The notes below the pieces were generated by a model. That model ran no database searches, had not been told where the DNA came from, and worked only from the letters and a program-made list of their open reading frames with translations. The translations under genes and the position numbers were made by a program. Below are positions 63,220-64,000 of a stretch of DNA of 64,000 nt, one piece after another (the first letter of the stretch is position 1; each line of letters opens with the position of its first letter). Source of the DNA: Notamacropus eugenii (lineage: Eukaryota; Chordata; Mammalia; Diprotodontia; Macropodidae); assembly GCF_028372415.1 (NCBI RefSeq), contig NC_092872.1:389568853-389632852 (forward strand), written 5' to 3'.

Positions 63220-64000
63220 TAGGTTCAATCATTTCCCCTACGTGGACGATGCCCAAATTTATTTAGCCAGCTCTAATTTCTCTTCTGAACACTTTCCTGA
63301 CTTGTAACTTCAACAGCCTATTGAACATCTCTTCATCTGGAATGTAACATTTGCAAAACAGCTCCTCTCCCCAGTGAACCAGATTCAAAACCGTAGGAGT
63401 CATTTTTGATTCTTCCCTTCTTACTCATTCTCCATGAAATGATCAATAATCACATCCTGTCTTTTTTACCTCCATAATATCTTTTCCAATCCGTCCCCAA
63501 CTTTCTACTCAGTCACTCCCAAAGGTCAAGACCTCAAAACCTCTCATTAGGTCTATTACAACAGCCTCCTAACTGGTATTCAATCTCCCCCTTCTATAGT
63601 GTATCCTTCACATAACTGGCAAAAAACAAAACAAAAAACTTCCTAAAGGCATTGGCCTGGCCACATCCGCATGAAAAATTTATCAATGACTCCTCTGGAT
63701 AAAAGCAATACAAAGACCTTAGCTTGGTATTCCAAAGCTCTAAGCAATCTAGCCAAAACCTACTTGCGTGGCCTCACTGCACATTAGCCTGTTTGAACTC
63801 TCTGGATTCAAGCCTAGACTATTAGCAAATTAGAGCTGTACTTTACACACCTGGAATGGAATTCTTTCTTCATTTATGCCTTTCAAATTTCTTACCTTCC
63901 TTCAAGGTACTTCCTTGGGTACTTCCTCTTATAAAGCCTTCCATATTCAAGCTCAAAGTATTCTCTGCATCCTCAAATTTTTCTAGAGCATGAGATCCAA
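63220..64000 (+). mobile_element. L2-clade LINE 3' region, cut by window end
   Basis: gtggacgatgcccaaattta (from the YADD region), gtaggagtcatttttgattc, cagcctcctaactggtattc, aagacctt/ctctaagcaatct words, and cttccttcaaggtacttcct. The frame is broken throughout. Confidence 0.7.

Larger units (their letters stand above)
59626..64000 (-). other. Presumed CCNJL 5' intron (window end)
   Basis: No exon encoding a CCNJL N-terminus such as MDEPWWEG (human, from memory) was found on the minus strand. The stretch is SINE and L2 remains with non-repeat DNA at 61710-62660. It is read as intron because the previous exon begins with an acceptor. Confidence 0.6.

Noticed and set aside
1-64000. CpG island, CRISPR array, bacterial-type operon or a novel defence-like system
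   Set aside because: Nothing of the kind is visible; the window is ordinary repeat-rich mammalian DNA with two known genes.

Overview
The window is mammalian nuclear DNA, almost certainly from a marsupial. Exons are small and far apart, there are no operons, and the sequence is packed with tRNA-headed SINEs of the marsupial MAR1 type, MIR/MON-type SINEs, L2- and L3/CR1-clade LINE remains, marsupial L1 3' ends and a few hAT-like MITEs. I cannot fix the species from sequence alone. Two protein genes are supported, and their order and orientation match the mammalian FABP6-CCNJL neighbourhood (human 5q33.3, from memory).

Layout. 1-23,550: gene-free upstream region, mostly old repeats. 23,576-31,490 (+): a complete four-exon FABP6 gene (ileal bile-acid-binding protein, 128 aa) with TATA box, all splice sites, stop codon and poly(A) signal. 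31,490-37,380: intergenic, between two genes whose 3' ends face each other. 37,385-59,625 (-): the last four coding exons of CCNJL (cyclin J-like) plus its 3'UTR. The exon carrying the CCNJL start codon is not seen and probably lies beyond 64,000. 59,626-64,000 would then be CCNJL intron.

The two genes have no obvious functional link. FABP6 is a cytosolic bile-salt carrier of ileal enterocytes; CCNJL is a poorly characterised cyclin-box protein. Every coding exon was read through its splice junctions in phase, with no break in either gene.

The most useful non-genic observations are: a 212-bp near-identical direct duplication inside a CCNJL intron (two differences, both CG to CA); an IR-1-like nuclear-receptor site about 155 bp upstream of the predicted FABP6 start; an HNF1-like palindrome inside an L2 LINE tail in the same promoter; several clean nested transposon insertions with target-site duplications; a head-to-head SINE hairpin; and three non-repeat blocks that look like candidate enhancers. 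I found no evidence of a new biological system. Repeat boundaries are estimates by eye, and family names are from memory of consensus sequences.
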